12,732 nucleotides of DNA from positions 1 to 12,732 of the forward strand of contig CAXMMX010000110.1 of NCBI GenBank assembly GCA_964194535.1. The letters are read 5' to 3'. The position numbers and the translations under genes were made by a program. The stretch comes from UBA2767 sp964194535 (GTDB lineage: Bacteria; Pseudomonadota; Alphaproteobacteria; Rhizobiales; Methyloligellaceae). Of the stretch, positions 1 to 9,138 are shown in pieces (the stretch's first letter is position 1; every line of letters begins with the position of its first letter). Below the pieces are notes generated by a model that was not told the DNA's origin, searched no databases, and worked only from the letters and a program-made list of their open reading frames with translations.

Positions 1-1281
1 GAAGACTTGCCAGAAGACACAATTCTCGTGGCCCACACCATGGGACCCGCCGAGCTTCTTGACTATGACCGTGAACGGTTGCGCGGGCTCATCCTTGAGG
101 AAGGTGCAGGAGCAAGCCATGTGGCCATCGTGGCGCGCGCCCTCGACCTTCCGGCCATCGGTCAGGCGGACGGCATATTGAATTTACTGGAAGCCGGTGA
201 CCCGGTGGTGGTTGATGCAGATGCGGGTGAAATCCATATCCGGCCCACTCCCGACCTGGTGACGATCTATCAGGACAAGGTGCGCTTCATGGCGCAGCGT
301 CAGGCCCAGTACGCCAAGTTGAAGGACCAGCCCGCGGTGACCAAGGATGGTGTTGAGATCGAGCTTCTCATAAATGCCGGCCTGCTGGTCGATCTGCCTC
401 ACCTGAAGGAGTCCGGCGCCAGCGGCATCGGCCTGTTCCGCACAGAGTTCCAGTTCATGATCTCCTCGACATTTCCGCGCCTCAATGAGCAACAGAAAAT
501 GTACGCACAGGTGCTCGATGAGGTTGATGGCAAGCCGGTTGTGTTCCGCTCGCTCGACGTGGGTGGCGACAAGGTGCTCCCCTATCTGCGCTCCACCCAT
601 GAAGAAAACCCGGCGCTTGGATGGCGCGCCATCCGCATGGCGCTCGACCGGCCCGCACTTTTGCGCACACAGCTGCGCGCCTTGATGCGCGCGGCCAACG
701 GGCGCGAGGTACGGATCATGCTGCCGATGGTATCGGAGGTCAGCGAGTTATTAGCGGTGCGCAAGCTGATCGATATGGAAGTCCACCATATTGAGCGGTA
801 TGGCCATAAATTGCCGGACCGGCTCCTGATGGGTGTCATGATCGAAGTGCCGGCATTGTTGTGGCAACTGGACCGCTTGTTTCCCATTGTTGATTTCGCC
901 TCTGTAGGCAGCAACGATCTGTTGCAATTTATGTTCGCCGCGGACCGAACGAATATGAAAGTCTCGCAACGGTTTGATCCGTTGTCCGCGCCGGTTCTGA
1001 GTATGCTCGGTGATATTGTTGCCAAGGCTGAAGAGCATAATGTGCCGCTCACCCTGTGCGGGGAAATGGCCGGACAGCCGCTCGAAGCCATGGCGCTGGT
1101 GGCGCTTGGGTTCCGCTCAATCTCCATGTCTCCGGCATCGCTCGGACCGGTCAAGGCGATGATCCGGTCGCTGGATGCCGCGGCGGTGAGCTATAGATTG
1201 CAGGAGGTGGTGACCGGAGAAGGGGGGCAAATAAGGCGCCAGTTAGAGGAGTTTGCCGTTCAAAACGAGGTTGAGATTTGA
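1..1281 (+). CDS. ptsP: Nitrogen-PTS enzyme I (PtsP), 5'-truncated
   Basis: This is the C-terminal part of phosphoenolpyruvate-protein phosphotransferase. The enzyme takes phosphate from PEP onto a histidine and passes it to an HPr/NPr-type carrier, feeding EIIA-Ntr in the cytoplasmic nitrogen PTS. The reading frame is open from base 1, so the gene begins upstream. The phosphohistidine domain comes first, with the active His at 118-120 in GAGASHVAIVAR. The PEP-binding TIM barrel follows, with LFRTEFQFM (about 436-462), FRSLDVGGDK, ALGWRAIRM, IEVPALLWQ, GSNDLLQFMFAADR and the catalytic Cys at 1057-1059 in LCGEMAGQP. Full PtsP proteins are about 750 residues, so the N-terminal GAF domain and EI helical part lie outside the window. 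PtsP is preferred over the sugar-PTS EI because of the gene neighbourhood; the GAF domain that would settle it is not visible. All catalytic motifs seen are intact. Confidence 0.93.
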   Translation, partial: EDLPEDTILVAHTMGPAELLDYDRERLRGLILEEGAGASHVAIVARALDLPAIGQADGILNLLEAGDPVVVDADAGEIHIRPTPDLVTIYQDKVRFMAQRQAQYAKLKDQPAVTKDGVEIELLINAGLLVDLPHLKESGASGIGLFRTEFQFMISSTFPRLNEQQKMYAQVLDEVDGKPVVFRSLDVGGDKVLPYLRSTHEENPALGWRAIRMALDRPALLRTQLRALMRAANGREVRIMLPMVSEVSELLAVRKLIDMEVHHIERYGHKLPDRLLMGVMIEVPALLWQLDRLFPIVDFASVGSNDLLQFMFAADRTNMKVSQRFDPLSAPVLSMLGDIVAKAEEHNVPLTLCGEMAGQPLEAMALVALGFRSISMSPASLGPVKAMIRSLDAAAVSYRLQEVVTGEGGQIRRQLEEFAVQNEVEI

Positions 1282-1425
1282 GGCGGCAAGAGCGGGTGCA
1301 TTGCAGCAAGTCTCCCATTTTAGTTTAATGATGGTCATGTGGGCGGCTGATCTGCCAAGATTGCCGTAATCCGGGCGTGAAATAGCCGATTTGTATAAGC
1401 GGCGGAAGAAGGACTGCAGGGGCAA

Positions 1426-2307
1426 ATGTCATCTGAGCCAAGCTCACCGACTGCGCCACCGCCCGATGGCGGGGACGATAACTCACGCCTGAATATCAGC
1501 GCCATCACCGAAATGCCTGCAGGCCATGATGCGGAGTTGGCGACCATCTTCCGGGAAATGCGCCGCGCCGCCGGTATTTCCACAGAACAGGTGGCAGGCA
1601 GATTGGCGACGCCGGTCGAAACAATCGAGGCGCTGGAAAACGGCGCCCTGCTGGCCTTGCCGGAATGGCCGGAACTCACCCGGATCATTACCGCCTATGC
1701 GGCGCAGTTAGGGCTGGACTCACGTCCCATCCTGCGCCGGCTTGAAGGACAGCTCGGCGCCAGCAAAACCGCCGCCGCGGCTCCCGCGCCAGCCGCACAG
1801 GAAGCTTTCACTCCAGATCCTTCCACCCCAAAACCGGCTAGGCCCGCATCCGCCGGTCCTTCTGGGCCGCCTATGCCGCCCTCGGCCATGCCGCCCCCGC
1901 CGCCAACCAGCGCACCGCCGCCGCAGCCAAGGCGAAGCCCGCTGCCACAACCTCCAGGAGCGGCGCCTCCTCCGCAACCACAGCAATCACCACCTCAGCA
2001 GCAAGCTCAGCCATATACGGGCGAAGCCGTGCTGGAGCCGGAGGAAAAACCGAAACGCCGCATGGCGCGGTTTATAAGGCCCCTCATAAACTGGGTTGTT
2101 CTTATCGGGTTTGTCGCAGCGCTTGGTTCTAGTCTGTGGTATGCGGCAAAGCATCCGCGTATGGTATGGACCGCGCTTGATACACTGCCCGAGCCTATCC
2201 CGCGGGCAATGCGGAGTGTATGGAATTTCATGAGACCGCTGGAGACCGAGCCCGCGCGTCCGCAAGTATCGGACCCGGACAACCGGAAATCCGATAAACT
2301 CCCCTAA
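1426..2307 (+). CDS. RodZ-like HTH protein with Pro-rich linker and one membrane helix
   Basis: A 293-residue protein of unknown specific role. Residues about 38-108 match the RodZ-type helix-turn-helix (HTH_25): a REMRRAAGIS start, a recognition-helix region ending LENGALLALPEW, and a closing YAAQLGLD signature. Residues about 115-200 are a linker dominated by Pro, Ala and Gln. A basic stretch KPKRRMARFIR (208-218) precedes a single hydrophobic helix, about 221-241, which predicts a cytoplasmic N-terminus and a short periplasmic tail of about 50 residues. The C-terminal beta domain of true RodZ is absent, so cell-shape function should not be assumed. The ATG at 1426 is preceded by purine-rich GGAAGAAGGA (1404-1413). 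It sits between ptsP and prfA. It may be a membrane-tethered DNA-binding or protein-binding scaffold; this is inference. Confidence 0.8.
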   Translation: MSSEPSSPTAPPPDGGDDNSRLNISAITEMPAGHDAELATIFREMRRAAGISTEQVAGRLATPVETIEALENGALLALPEWPELTRIITAYAAQLGLDSRPILRRLEGQLGASKTAAAAPAPAAQEAFTPDPSTPKPARPASAGPSGPPMPPSAMPPPPPTSAPPPQPRRSPLPQPPGAAPPPQPQQSPPQQQAQPYTGEAVLEPEEKPKRRMARFIRPLINWVVLIGFVAALGSSLWYAAKHPRMVWTALDTLPEPIPRAMRSVWNFMRPLETEPARPQVSDPDNRKSDKLP

Positions 2308-2319
2308 CGACGCTTGAGA

Positions 2320-2391
2320 GTCCTCAAAGTGCGAAGCGGTAGGACAAATAAAAGGGTCCTCAAATAGCGAAGCGGTAGGACAGATAAAAAA
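2320..2391 (+). repeat. Two tandem copies of a 36-bp repeat
   Basis: Unit 1 is 2320-2355 and unit 2 is 2356-2391, identical at 31 of 36 positions by eye. Each unit begins GTCCTCAAA and contains GCGAAGCGGTAGGAC followed by an A-rich tail. GTCCT at the start pairs with AGGAC 16 nt later (2320-2324 with 2341-2345; 2356-2360 with 2377-2381), so each unit can form a small stem. The array starts 13 bp after the stop codon of the HTH/TM gene and ends 45 bp before prfA. It could be a local duplication, a dispersed intergenic element or a weak transcription-end structure. Confidence 0.85.
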
Positions 2392-2404
2392 GGTCTAAAA
2401 GACC
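2392..2404. repeat. Short perfect inverted repeat before prfA
   Basis: GGTCT and AGACC flank a 3-nt AAA loop. Read on the minus strand the stem is followed directly by six T residues (plus-strand A run 2386-2391), which is a terminator-like arrangement, but no minus-strand gene would end here. On the plus strand it lies in the prfA leader. The stem has only 5 bp, so any function is uncertain. Confidence 0.4.
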
Positions 2405-2435
2405 GCAGATACGAATTTTTGCGCAACGGAGCACG

Positions 2436-3527
2436 ATGTCCGCAATACCTGAAGAGAAACTCGAGCAGTTGGTGCAGCGCTGGGAGACCGTGCAGGCAGC
2501 GCTTGCCTCGGGTCCGGCTCAGGATATCTATGTGCCGCTGGCGCGCGAGTTTGCCGAACTTGACCCTATCGTTGCCGCAATAAACGAGATGCGCGCGGCC
2601 AGGCAGGAAAGCGCTGACCTGGCCGAACTCATCGCCGATAGTGATTCCGATGACGAGATGGTGGAGATGGCGAAGGCGGAGTTCGCCGAGCTTGTGCCGA
2701 AGATCACGGACATGGAGCAGAATCTCCGCGTGTTGCTGCTGCCCAGGGACGAGGCGGATAATAAAAACGTCATCCTGGAAGTTCGCGCAGGAACAGGGGG
2801 CGATGAAGCAGCCCTGTTCGCGGGCGATCTCTACCGTATGTATCAGCGCTATACGGACCTGAAGGGCTGGAAGCTCGAGATCATCTCCTCCAGCGAGGCG
2901 GCCATGGGCGGGTACAAGGAAATCATCGCCAGCGTTAGCGGCAAGGGCGCGTTCTCGCGTCTCAAATTTGAATCCGGTGTCCACCGGGTGCAGCGCGTGC
3001 CTGAAACCGAATCGAGCGGGCGCATCCATACTTCCGCCGCGACGGTGGCGGTCCTTCCCGAAGCTGAAGATGTGGACATCGATCTGGACGATAAGGATTT
3101 GCGCGTCGATGTGTTTCGGGCAAGCGGTCCGGGCGGACAGTCGGTCAATACCACCGACAGCGCGGTGCGCATCACCCATCTGCCCACCGGTATAATCGTT
3201 ATCCAGCAGGATGAAAAATCCCAGCACAAGAACAGGGCCAAGGCGATGAAGGTGCTGCGCGCGCGGCTCTACGACAAGGAGCGCGAGAAACAGGACGCGG
3301 AGCGTGCCGCGGACCGGCGCGGGCAGGTCGGCACCGGCGACCGGTCGCAGCGCATCAGGACCTACAACTTCCCCCAGGGGCGCATCACCGACCACCGGAT
3401 CAATCTGACAATGCACAGGCTGAACGAGGTGCTCGAAGGCGGGGGGCTGGACGAGATCATCGACGCGCTTGTAACCGAACAGCAGGCCAGCCAGTTTGCC
3501 GCAATAGATGAGCAACCCGCTGCATGA
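2436..3527 (+). CDS. prfA: Peptide chain release factor 1 (RF1)
   Basis: A 363-residue class I release factor, close to the usual RF1 length of about 360. It recognises UAA and UAG stop codons in the ribosomal A site and triggers hydrolysis of peptidyl-tRNA. The N-terminal domain (about 1-110) is rich in acidic and helical sequence. The stop-codon recognition region reads HRVQRVPETESSGRIHTSA, with the P-x-T tripeptide as PET at residues 189-191. The catalytic GGQ is at residues 233-235 within SGPGGQSVNT. The QHKNRAKAMKVLRARL segment follows, typical of RF1/RF2. The absence of a programmed frameshift and the P-x-T motif (RF2 has SPF) make this RF1. The ATG at 2436 has ACGGAG at 2426-2431 as ribosome-binding site. 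The downstream prmC overlaps its 3' end, so the two are almost certainly co-transcribed. Confidence 0.97.
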   Translation: MSAIPEEKLEQLVQRWETVQAALASGPAQDIYVPLAREFAELDPIVAAINEMRAARQESADLAELIADSDSDDEMVEMAKAEFAELVPKITDMEQNLRVLLLPRDEADNKNVILEVRAGTGGDEAALFAGDLYRMYQRYTDLKGWKLEIISSSEAAMGGYKEIIASVSGKGAFSRLKFESGVHRVQRVPETESSGRIHTSAATVAVLPEAEDVDIDLDDKDLRVDVFRASGPGGQSVNTTDSAVRITHLPTGIIVIQQDEKSQHKNRAKAMKVLRARLYDKEREKQDAERAADRRGQVGTGDRSQRIRTYNFPQGRITDHRINLTMHRLNEVLEGGGLDEIIDALVTEQQASQFAAIDEQPAA

Positions 3528-4428
3528 CGCCATGACATCCGCACCCCCGCGCCGCGGAAATATTGATGGGGTGTACCGCCATCTCGCAGGCGAATTGCGC
3601 GCGAGCGGCGTTGCCACACCTGAGCTGGATGCGCGTCTTCTCATCTGCCACGCCTGTGCTCTCACCAATGAGCGCTTTGCCGCCATGCCGGAGCGCGAGG
3701 TCGCCGAAGACGAGCTTGAGAGGATCAGACTTGTGGCCAGGCGGCGCTGCGCCCGTGAGCCTGTCTCACGCATAATAGGGGTGCGCGAATTCTGGGGCCT
3801 GGAATTCGAGATTGGTCCGCAAACCCTCGATCCGCGCTTAGACACCGAAACGCTGGTTTCGGCGGCGCTGGAGCTTGTTCGCGAACGAAGCAGTGCGGAG
3901 CCGCTGTCCATTCTCGACCTGGGAACTGGGTCCGGGTGCATCCTCATATCATTGCTGCATGAACTGGAGTTTGCCAGCGGCGCCGGGACCGATATGAGTT
4001 TTGAGGCGCTTGAGCTGGCACGCGTCAATGCAAAGCGGCATGGTGTGGCGGAGCGGACGCTCTTTGTATGTACGTCCTGGGGTGAGGGCCTGAGCCGGAC
4101 ATTTGATCTGGTGGTGGCCAACCCGCCCTATATCCCGACAGGCGATCTGGCCGGGCTTGAACCCGAAGTCGCCCGGTACGATCCGGCCGCGGCACTTGAT
4201 GGCGGCAGGGACGGCCTTGACGCCTATCGCAAGATCGCAACTGAAATGCACGCCATTCTCGCGCCAGGAGGTTGGGCCGTGTTCGAAGTCGGGGAAGATC
4301 AAGGCGAAGATGTCGCCGCAATTCTCAGTGACTCGAACGCAGCAGCCTCCTTCGGCAAGGCGAGACAATGGCATGACCTTGCGGGCCAATTGCGATGCGT
4401 AGCAGGAAAGCGTTCACCAACACTCTAA
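3508..4428 (+). CDS. prmC: Release-factor glutamine N5-methyltransferase
   Basis: A 306-residue protein (E. coli PrmC has 277) that uses S-adenosylmethionine to methylate the glutamine of the GGQ motif in RF1 and RF2, raising termination efficiency. Residues about 20-110 form the helical factor-binding domain, including the CAREPVSRIIGVREFWGLEF segment. The SAM-binding loop is ILDLGTGSGC (D137 to G143). The substrate-glutamine motif NPPYIP is at N205-Y208. The ATG at 3508 lies inside prfA and gives a 20-nt overlap; an in-frame ATG at 3532 (residue 9) would start 4 nt after the prfA stop. Neither has a strong Shine-Dalgarno sequence, which fits translational coupling to prfA. Which start is used cannot be decided from sequence alone. 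Confidence 0.95.
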   Translation: MSNPLHDAMTSAPPRRGNIDGVYRHLAGELRASGVATPELDARLLICHACALTNERFAAMPEREVAEDELERIRLVARRRCAREPVSRIIGVREFWGLEFEIGPQTLDPRLDTETLVSAALELVRERSSAEPLSILDLGTGSGCILISLLHELEFASGAGTDMSFEALELARVNAKRHGVAERTLFVCTSWGEGLSRTFDLVVANPPYIPTGDLAGLEPEVARYDPAAALDGGRDGLDAYRKIATEMHAILAPGGWAVFEVGEDQGEDVAAILSDSNAAASFGKARQWHDLAGQLRCVAGKRSPTL

Positions 4429-4501
4429 AGAAGCGGAAAAAGGGGTTGGAAATTGTGTTCGATCACGCTAGGGTAATTTTGCGTGACGCGTTCATACAAG
4501 T

Positions 4502-4514
4502 TTGACCGGGTCAA
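4502..4514. promoter_or_regulatory. Operator-like palindrome TTGACC-g-GGTCAA
   Basis: A perfect 6-bp inverted repeat with a 1-nt centre. The geometry fits a dimeric regulator site. It is 332 bp upstream of the DUF4167 start and 73 bp after prmC. No matching regulator can be named. Confidence 0.35.
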
Positions 4515-4627
4515 CGTGAGCAAGCCGAAAACAGCCGGATTTAATGCGTTCGATGCAGGGACTGATCGTGTCTCTGTGGGGGGACAATTTGAATAATCCA
4601 TTGCGGCTTGTTGCCCACCCGGGCCTG

Positions 4628-4645
4628 GGTCACGCAAGCGTAACC
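4628..4645. promoter_or_regulatory. Imperfect palindrome GGTCACGC-aa-GCGTAACC
   Basis: Eight-base arms with one mismatch around an AA centre. It shares the TCACGC/GCGTGA element with the inverted repeat at 4463-4486, so the region has repeated copies of one short motif. Function unknown. Confidence 0.3.
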
Positions 4646-4707
4646 TCAGGACTGAATGGGCGAACCCTCGCTGAGACGGTTATGGGAAATATCCTACGGT
4701 TGGTGGA

Positions 4708-4722
4708 TATCGCATTGCGATA
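4708..4722. promoter_or_regulatory. Perfect 15-bp palindrome TATCGCA-t-TGCGATA
   Basis: Seven-base arms around a single T, 125 bp before the DUF4167 start. On the plus strand a TTTTT run follows at 4729-4733, six nt after the arm. It could therefore be a weak terminator for the prfA-prmC transcript or an operator for the downstream gene. The AT-rich stem and the gap before the T run make the terminator reading weak. Confidence 0.4.
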
Positions 4723-4846
4723 AATTGGTTTTTCCAGGACCGTCATGAAGATGGGAAATGAAGGGGCGTAACACTCCAGAACGATCTGCTGCAAGTGCCG
4801 GAAGAAACCGGGCGCAACAGAACTGATGATTTGCAGGATCTAAAAT

Positions 4847-5404
4847 ATGGCCAACGGGACTAGAAAGCCTATGAGGCAAGGACAACAAAACCGGCGTGGT
4901 CGCGGCCGCAGCCGCAAACCGCAGAACCCACTCAGCCGAAATCTCGAATCGAATGGCCCTGACGTGAAAATCAGAGGGACCGCATCACATATTGCCGAGA
5001 AATATGCGACGCTTGCGCGCGACGCGTTGTCCTCTGGCGATACTGTTGCGGGCGAGAGCTATTTACAGCATGCGGAGCATTACAACCGCATCATCATGGC
5101 TAATCAGATGCAGCAGGGGGATGGCGTTAACGGGTCCGGCGCCGGACGCGGACGCCCGAACGGTTCTGGTGATGGTGCGGATACCGCGCAGCCCGCAGCC
5201 GTGCCTGATGTCGTCGCCAGTAGCAATTTAGCCGAAAAAACCAGCGATGATGATGGCGTGGCCAGAACGGTCGCGAGAACAACCAAACCCTCCGAGAACG
5301 GTGCCGGTGAAGAAAGCCGGGCCGAGTCTGATGCCCCTGCCAAGCAAGATGAGGCGCCGGGCAAGAGCTGCGCCGGCAAAACCCCGGATGAGGCCGTTAG
5401 CTAG
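4847..5404 (+). CDS. DUF4167 domain protein
   Basis: A 185-residue protein of unknown biochemical role, from a family characteristic of alphaproteobacteria. The conserved DUF4167 part is residues about 9-85: a basic start (RQGQQNRRGRGRSRK), then the VKIRGTASHIAEKYATLARD segment, then SYLQHAEHYNRII. The basic Arg/Gly-rich N-terminus suggests nucleic-acid binding, which is inference only. Residues about 91-185 are low complexity (Gly, Ser, Asp, Glu, Ala, Lys) and probably disordered. The ATG at 4847 has AGGA at 4835-4838, 8 nt upstream. An in-frame ATG at 4871 would match the shorter N-terminus often seen in the family, but it has a weaker upstream signal. The gene sits between prmC and clpB and converges on the MOSC gene 33 bp away. 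Confidence 0.88.
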   Translation: MANGTRKPMRQGQQNRRGRGRSRKPQNPLSRNLESNGPDVKIRGTASHIAEKYATLARDALSSGDTVAGESYLQHAEHYNRIIMANQMQQGDGVNGSGAGRGRPNGSGDGADTAQPAAVPDVVASSNLAEKTSDDDGVARTVARTTKPSENGAGEESRAESDAPAKQDEAPGKSCAGKTPDEAVS

Positions 5405-5440
5405 ATAGCGAAGCCGTTAGCCAGGGACTGAAAAAGACTA
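5393..5440 (+). repeat. GCCGTTAGC direct repeat and possible relative of the 36-bp repeat
   Basis: GCCGTTAGC occurs at 5393-5401 and 5413-5421 with a 20-bp period, spanning the stop codon of the DUF4167 gene. The stretch from 5405 begins ATAGCGAAGC, identical to 2364-2373 in unit 2 of the 36-bp repeat. It continues with loosely similar sequence: a TAG, a CAG, an A run and a final CT. Both places lie directly 3' of a gene. The similarity is short and could be chance. Confidence 0.35.
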
Positions 5441-6211
5441 GGCCGTGATACCTGCCGGGTCTCCGGTTTTGATGACACCGCCCTGAACCACCTTTGCATA
5501 AACACCGAAATCCTGGTGCCCGTAGGTGCGCTCCAGCGCTGCAGGAATAGCCAGGTCGCGCTCAGCTGTTTGCGGGTCGACATTGGTTGCTGCACAGCGC
5601 TCGGTGCGGGCATAGACTTCAAGGCGCGCTTCGCCGATATTCAACTGCTTGTCAATCCAGTCAAGCTCTGCCCATGGGCTGTCCGTGTCGAGATAAATGT
5701 TGGCACGGAAGCGCAGCGGGTCGATTTCCTTGTTCAGCGCGCGCTCGAATTCGCGTACGCTCGCCAGGTTGACGATGTGCAGGCTCTTGTTCGAAACATC
5801 TGAAAAGCTGTGTCCCTCGGCGTGGACGATATGCGGTGCGCCGCGTAAATCCTGCTCCATGAAGCTGCCGATGAACTGCTCTATGAGTTGCCGTCTAAGG
5901 GGTGTGTCAAGGGCGCCCTTGACCACCGAACGGCCATCTCGCAGCAGGGTGAGGGTTTGATCTTTTTCGTTAAACTCGATGTCGAGCGCGGCAAGGCGCT
6001 CATTGCGCATCAGCATCAGGAAATTGATCTTGGGCAGGGTTTGAGGGTCGGACGGGTCGAACCGTCCCCGGCCGTTCTCAATCGCCCATGCCCGGTCGAA
6101 GGGTATGGTCTGGCCCGGTGTCAGTTCGGTTTGGTCAAGTTTCTGCGGCGCCAGTCCCTTAACGGGATAGCGGTACAGATCCGAAACACTCATTGCGTCT
6201 GATGCGTTCAT
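5438..6211 (-). CDS. MOSC-domain molybdenum-cofactor-type protein
   Basis: A 257-residue protein with the two-part layout of the mARC/YcbX group: an N-terminal MOSC_N beta-barrel (residues about 7-110, starting VSDLYRYPVKGLAPQKL) and a C-terminal MOSC domain (about 115-250). The conserved Cys expected to ligate molybdenum is C206 in RTERCAATNVDP. Family members carry Moco and reduce N-hydroxylated compounds, or act in sulfur-carrier chemistry; the substrate here is unknown. It lacks the ferredoxin domain of YcbX, so a separate electron donor would be needed if it is a reductase. The ATG at 6209-6211 is supported by AGAGG on the minus strand (5220s region excluded; plus-strand CCTCT at 6220-6224), 8 nt upstream. 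An ATG at residue 7 has no such site. It diverges from clpB. Confidence 0.87.
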   Translation of the reverse strand: MNASDAMSVSDLYRYPVKGLAPQKLDQTELTPGQTIPFDRAWAIENGRGRFDPSDPQTLPKINFLMLMRNERLAALDIEFNEKDQTLTLLRDGRSVVKGALDTPLRRQLIEQFIGSFMEQDLRGAPHIVHAEGHSFSDVSNKSLHIVNLASVREFERALNKEIDPLRFRANIYLDTDSPWAELDWIDKQLNIGEARLEVYARTERCAATNVDPQTAERDLAIPAALERTYGHQDFGVYAKVVQGGVIKTGDPAGITA

Positions 6212-6247
6212 GGCGAAAGCCTCTAACAGTTTCGCGGGTTATGCCCC

Positions 6248-6278
6248 TTTTTGTTACAATACGGCAACCCTATATAAG
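6248..6278 (+). promoter_or_regulatory. Candidate clpB promoter, heat-shock and housekeeping features
   Basis: CCTATATAAG at 6269-6278 fits the alphaproteobacterial RpoH -10 consensus CYTATNTNNG. A degenerate -35 (TTTG, 6250-6253) lies 15 nt upstream, against the consensus CTTG with slightly longer spacing. The same bases can be read as a housekeeping promoter: TTGTTA (6251-6256), 16 nt, TATAAG (6273-6278). RpoH control of clpB is well established in bacteria, which supports the call. The predicted transcript start would be near 6285, giving a leader of about 150 nt. Confidence 0.6.
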
Positions 6279-6343
6279 GGTGTGGAATGCCTGGATCAGG
6301 GTTCCGGTGGTCCGGTTATGGGCCGCGAGTGAGATTATATTTG

Positions 6344-6379
6344 CCGCCTTCAGGGGCGGAGCAGCCCGTATTAACGGGC
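6344..6379 (+). promoter_or_regulatory. Two adjacent hairpins in the clpB leader
   Basis: CCGCC (6344-6348) pairs with GGCGG (6355-6359). GCCCGT (6364-6369) pairs with ACGGGC (6374-6379) around an ATTA loop. Both lie between the candidate promoter and the ribosome-binding site at 6423-6427. They could stabilise the mRNA or modulate its expression. Neither stem sequesters the Shine-Dalgarno directly, so an RNA thermometer is not shown. Confidence 0.4.
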
Positions 6380-6433
6380 GCGAAACCCGCGCTGAACGTC
6401 AGGCGGAGATCGCGTGCCAGACAGGGATGACAA

Positions 6434-9034
<2,601 letters not shown>

Positions 9035-9138
9035 TCAGGGCTGTGGCAAGTGCCCGGCGACGGACGAATTGCCATTCATATTGCAGCATTGCGTATTTCG
9101 CGCATACTCGCAGATGGTTTTGCTGCAAGAGGGTTTCC

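Larger units (their letters stand above)
4429..4846. other. 418-bp intergenic region rich in palindromes
   Basis: No convincing gene lies between prmC and the DUF4167 gene; the short minus-strand frames here have no recognisable motifs. The stretch contains several inverted repeats: TCACGC/GCGTGA (4463-4468 with 4481-4486), a TTGACC palindrome (4502-4514), a GGTCACGC palindrome (4628-4645) and a TATCGCA palindrome (4708-4722). It probably holds the end of the prfA-prmC transcript and the promoter and leader of the DUF4167 gene, but I cannot place a -35/-10 pair with confidence. Confidence 0.6.

Noticed and set aside
1282..1425. Possible promoter (TATAAG at 1394-1399) before the HTH/TM gene
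   Set aside because: The nearest -35-like TTGCCG (1361-1366) is 27 nt away, too far for a normal promoter.
3000..3008. RF1 stop-codon recognition tripeptide is PET rather than PAT or PVT
   Set aside because: The middle residue varies in RF1, and PET is, as far as I recall, usual in alphaproteobacterial RF1. No altered specificity is implied.
2304..4121. A 605-codon open frame on the minus strand
   Set aside because: It is antisense to prfA and prmC, whose identities are certain. Its translation is low-complexity Arg/Ser/Leu sequence with no recognisable domain, and its first part mirrors the codon bias of the genes opposite.
9043..9138. A longer N-terminus for the oxygenase starting at 9043
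   Set aside because: The added residues are Cys/Arg-rich and unlike the family, while the ATG at 9139 has a strong AAGAGGG site 5 nt upstream.
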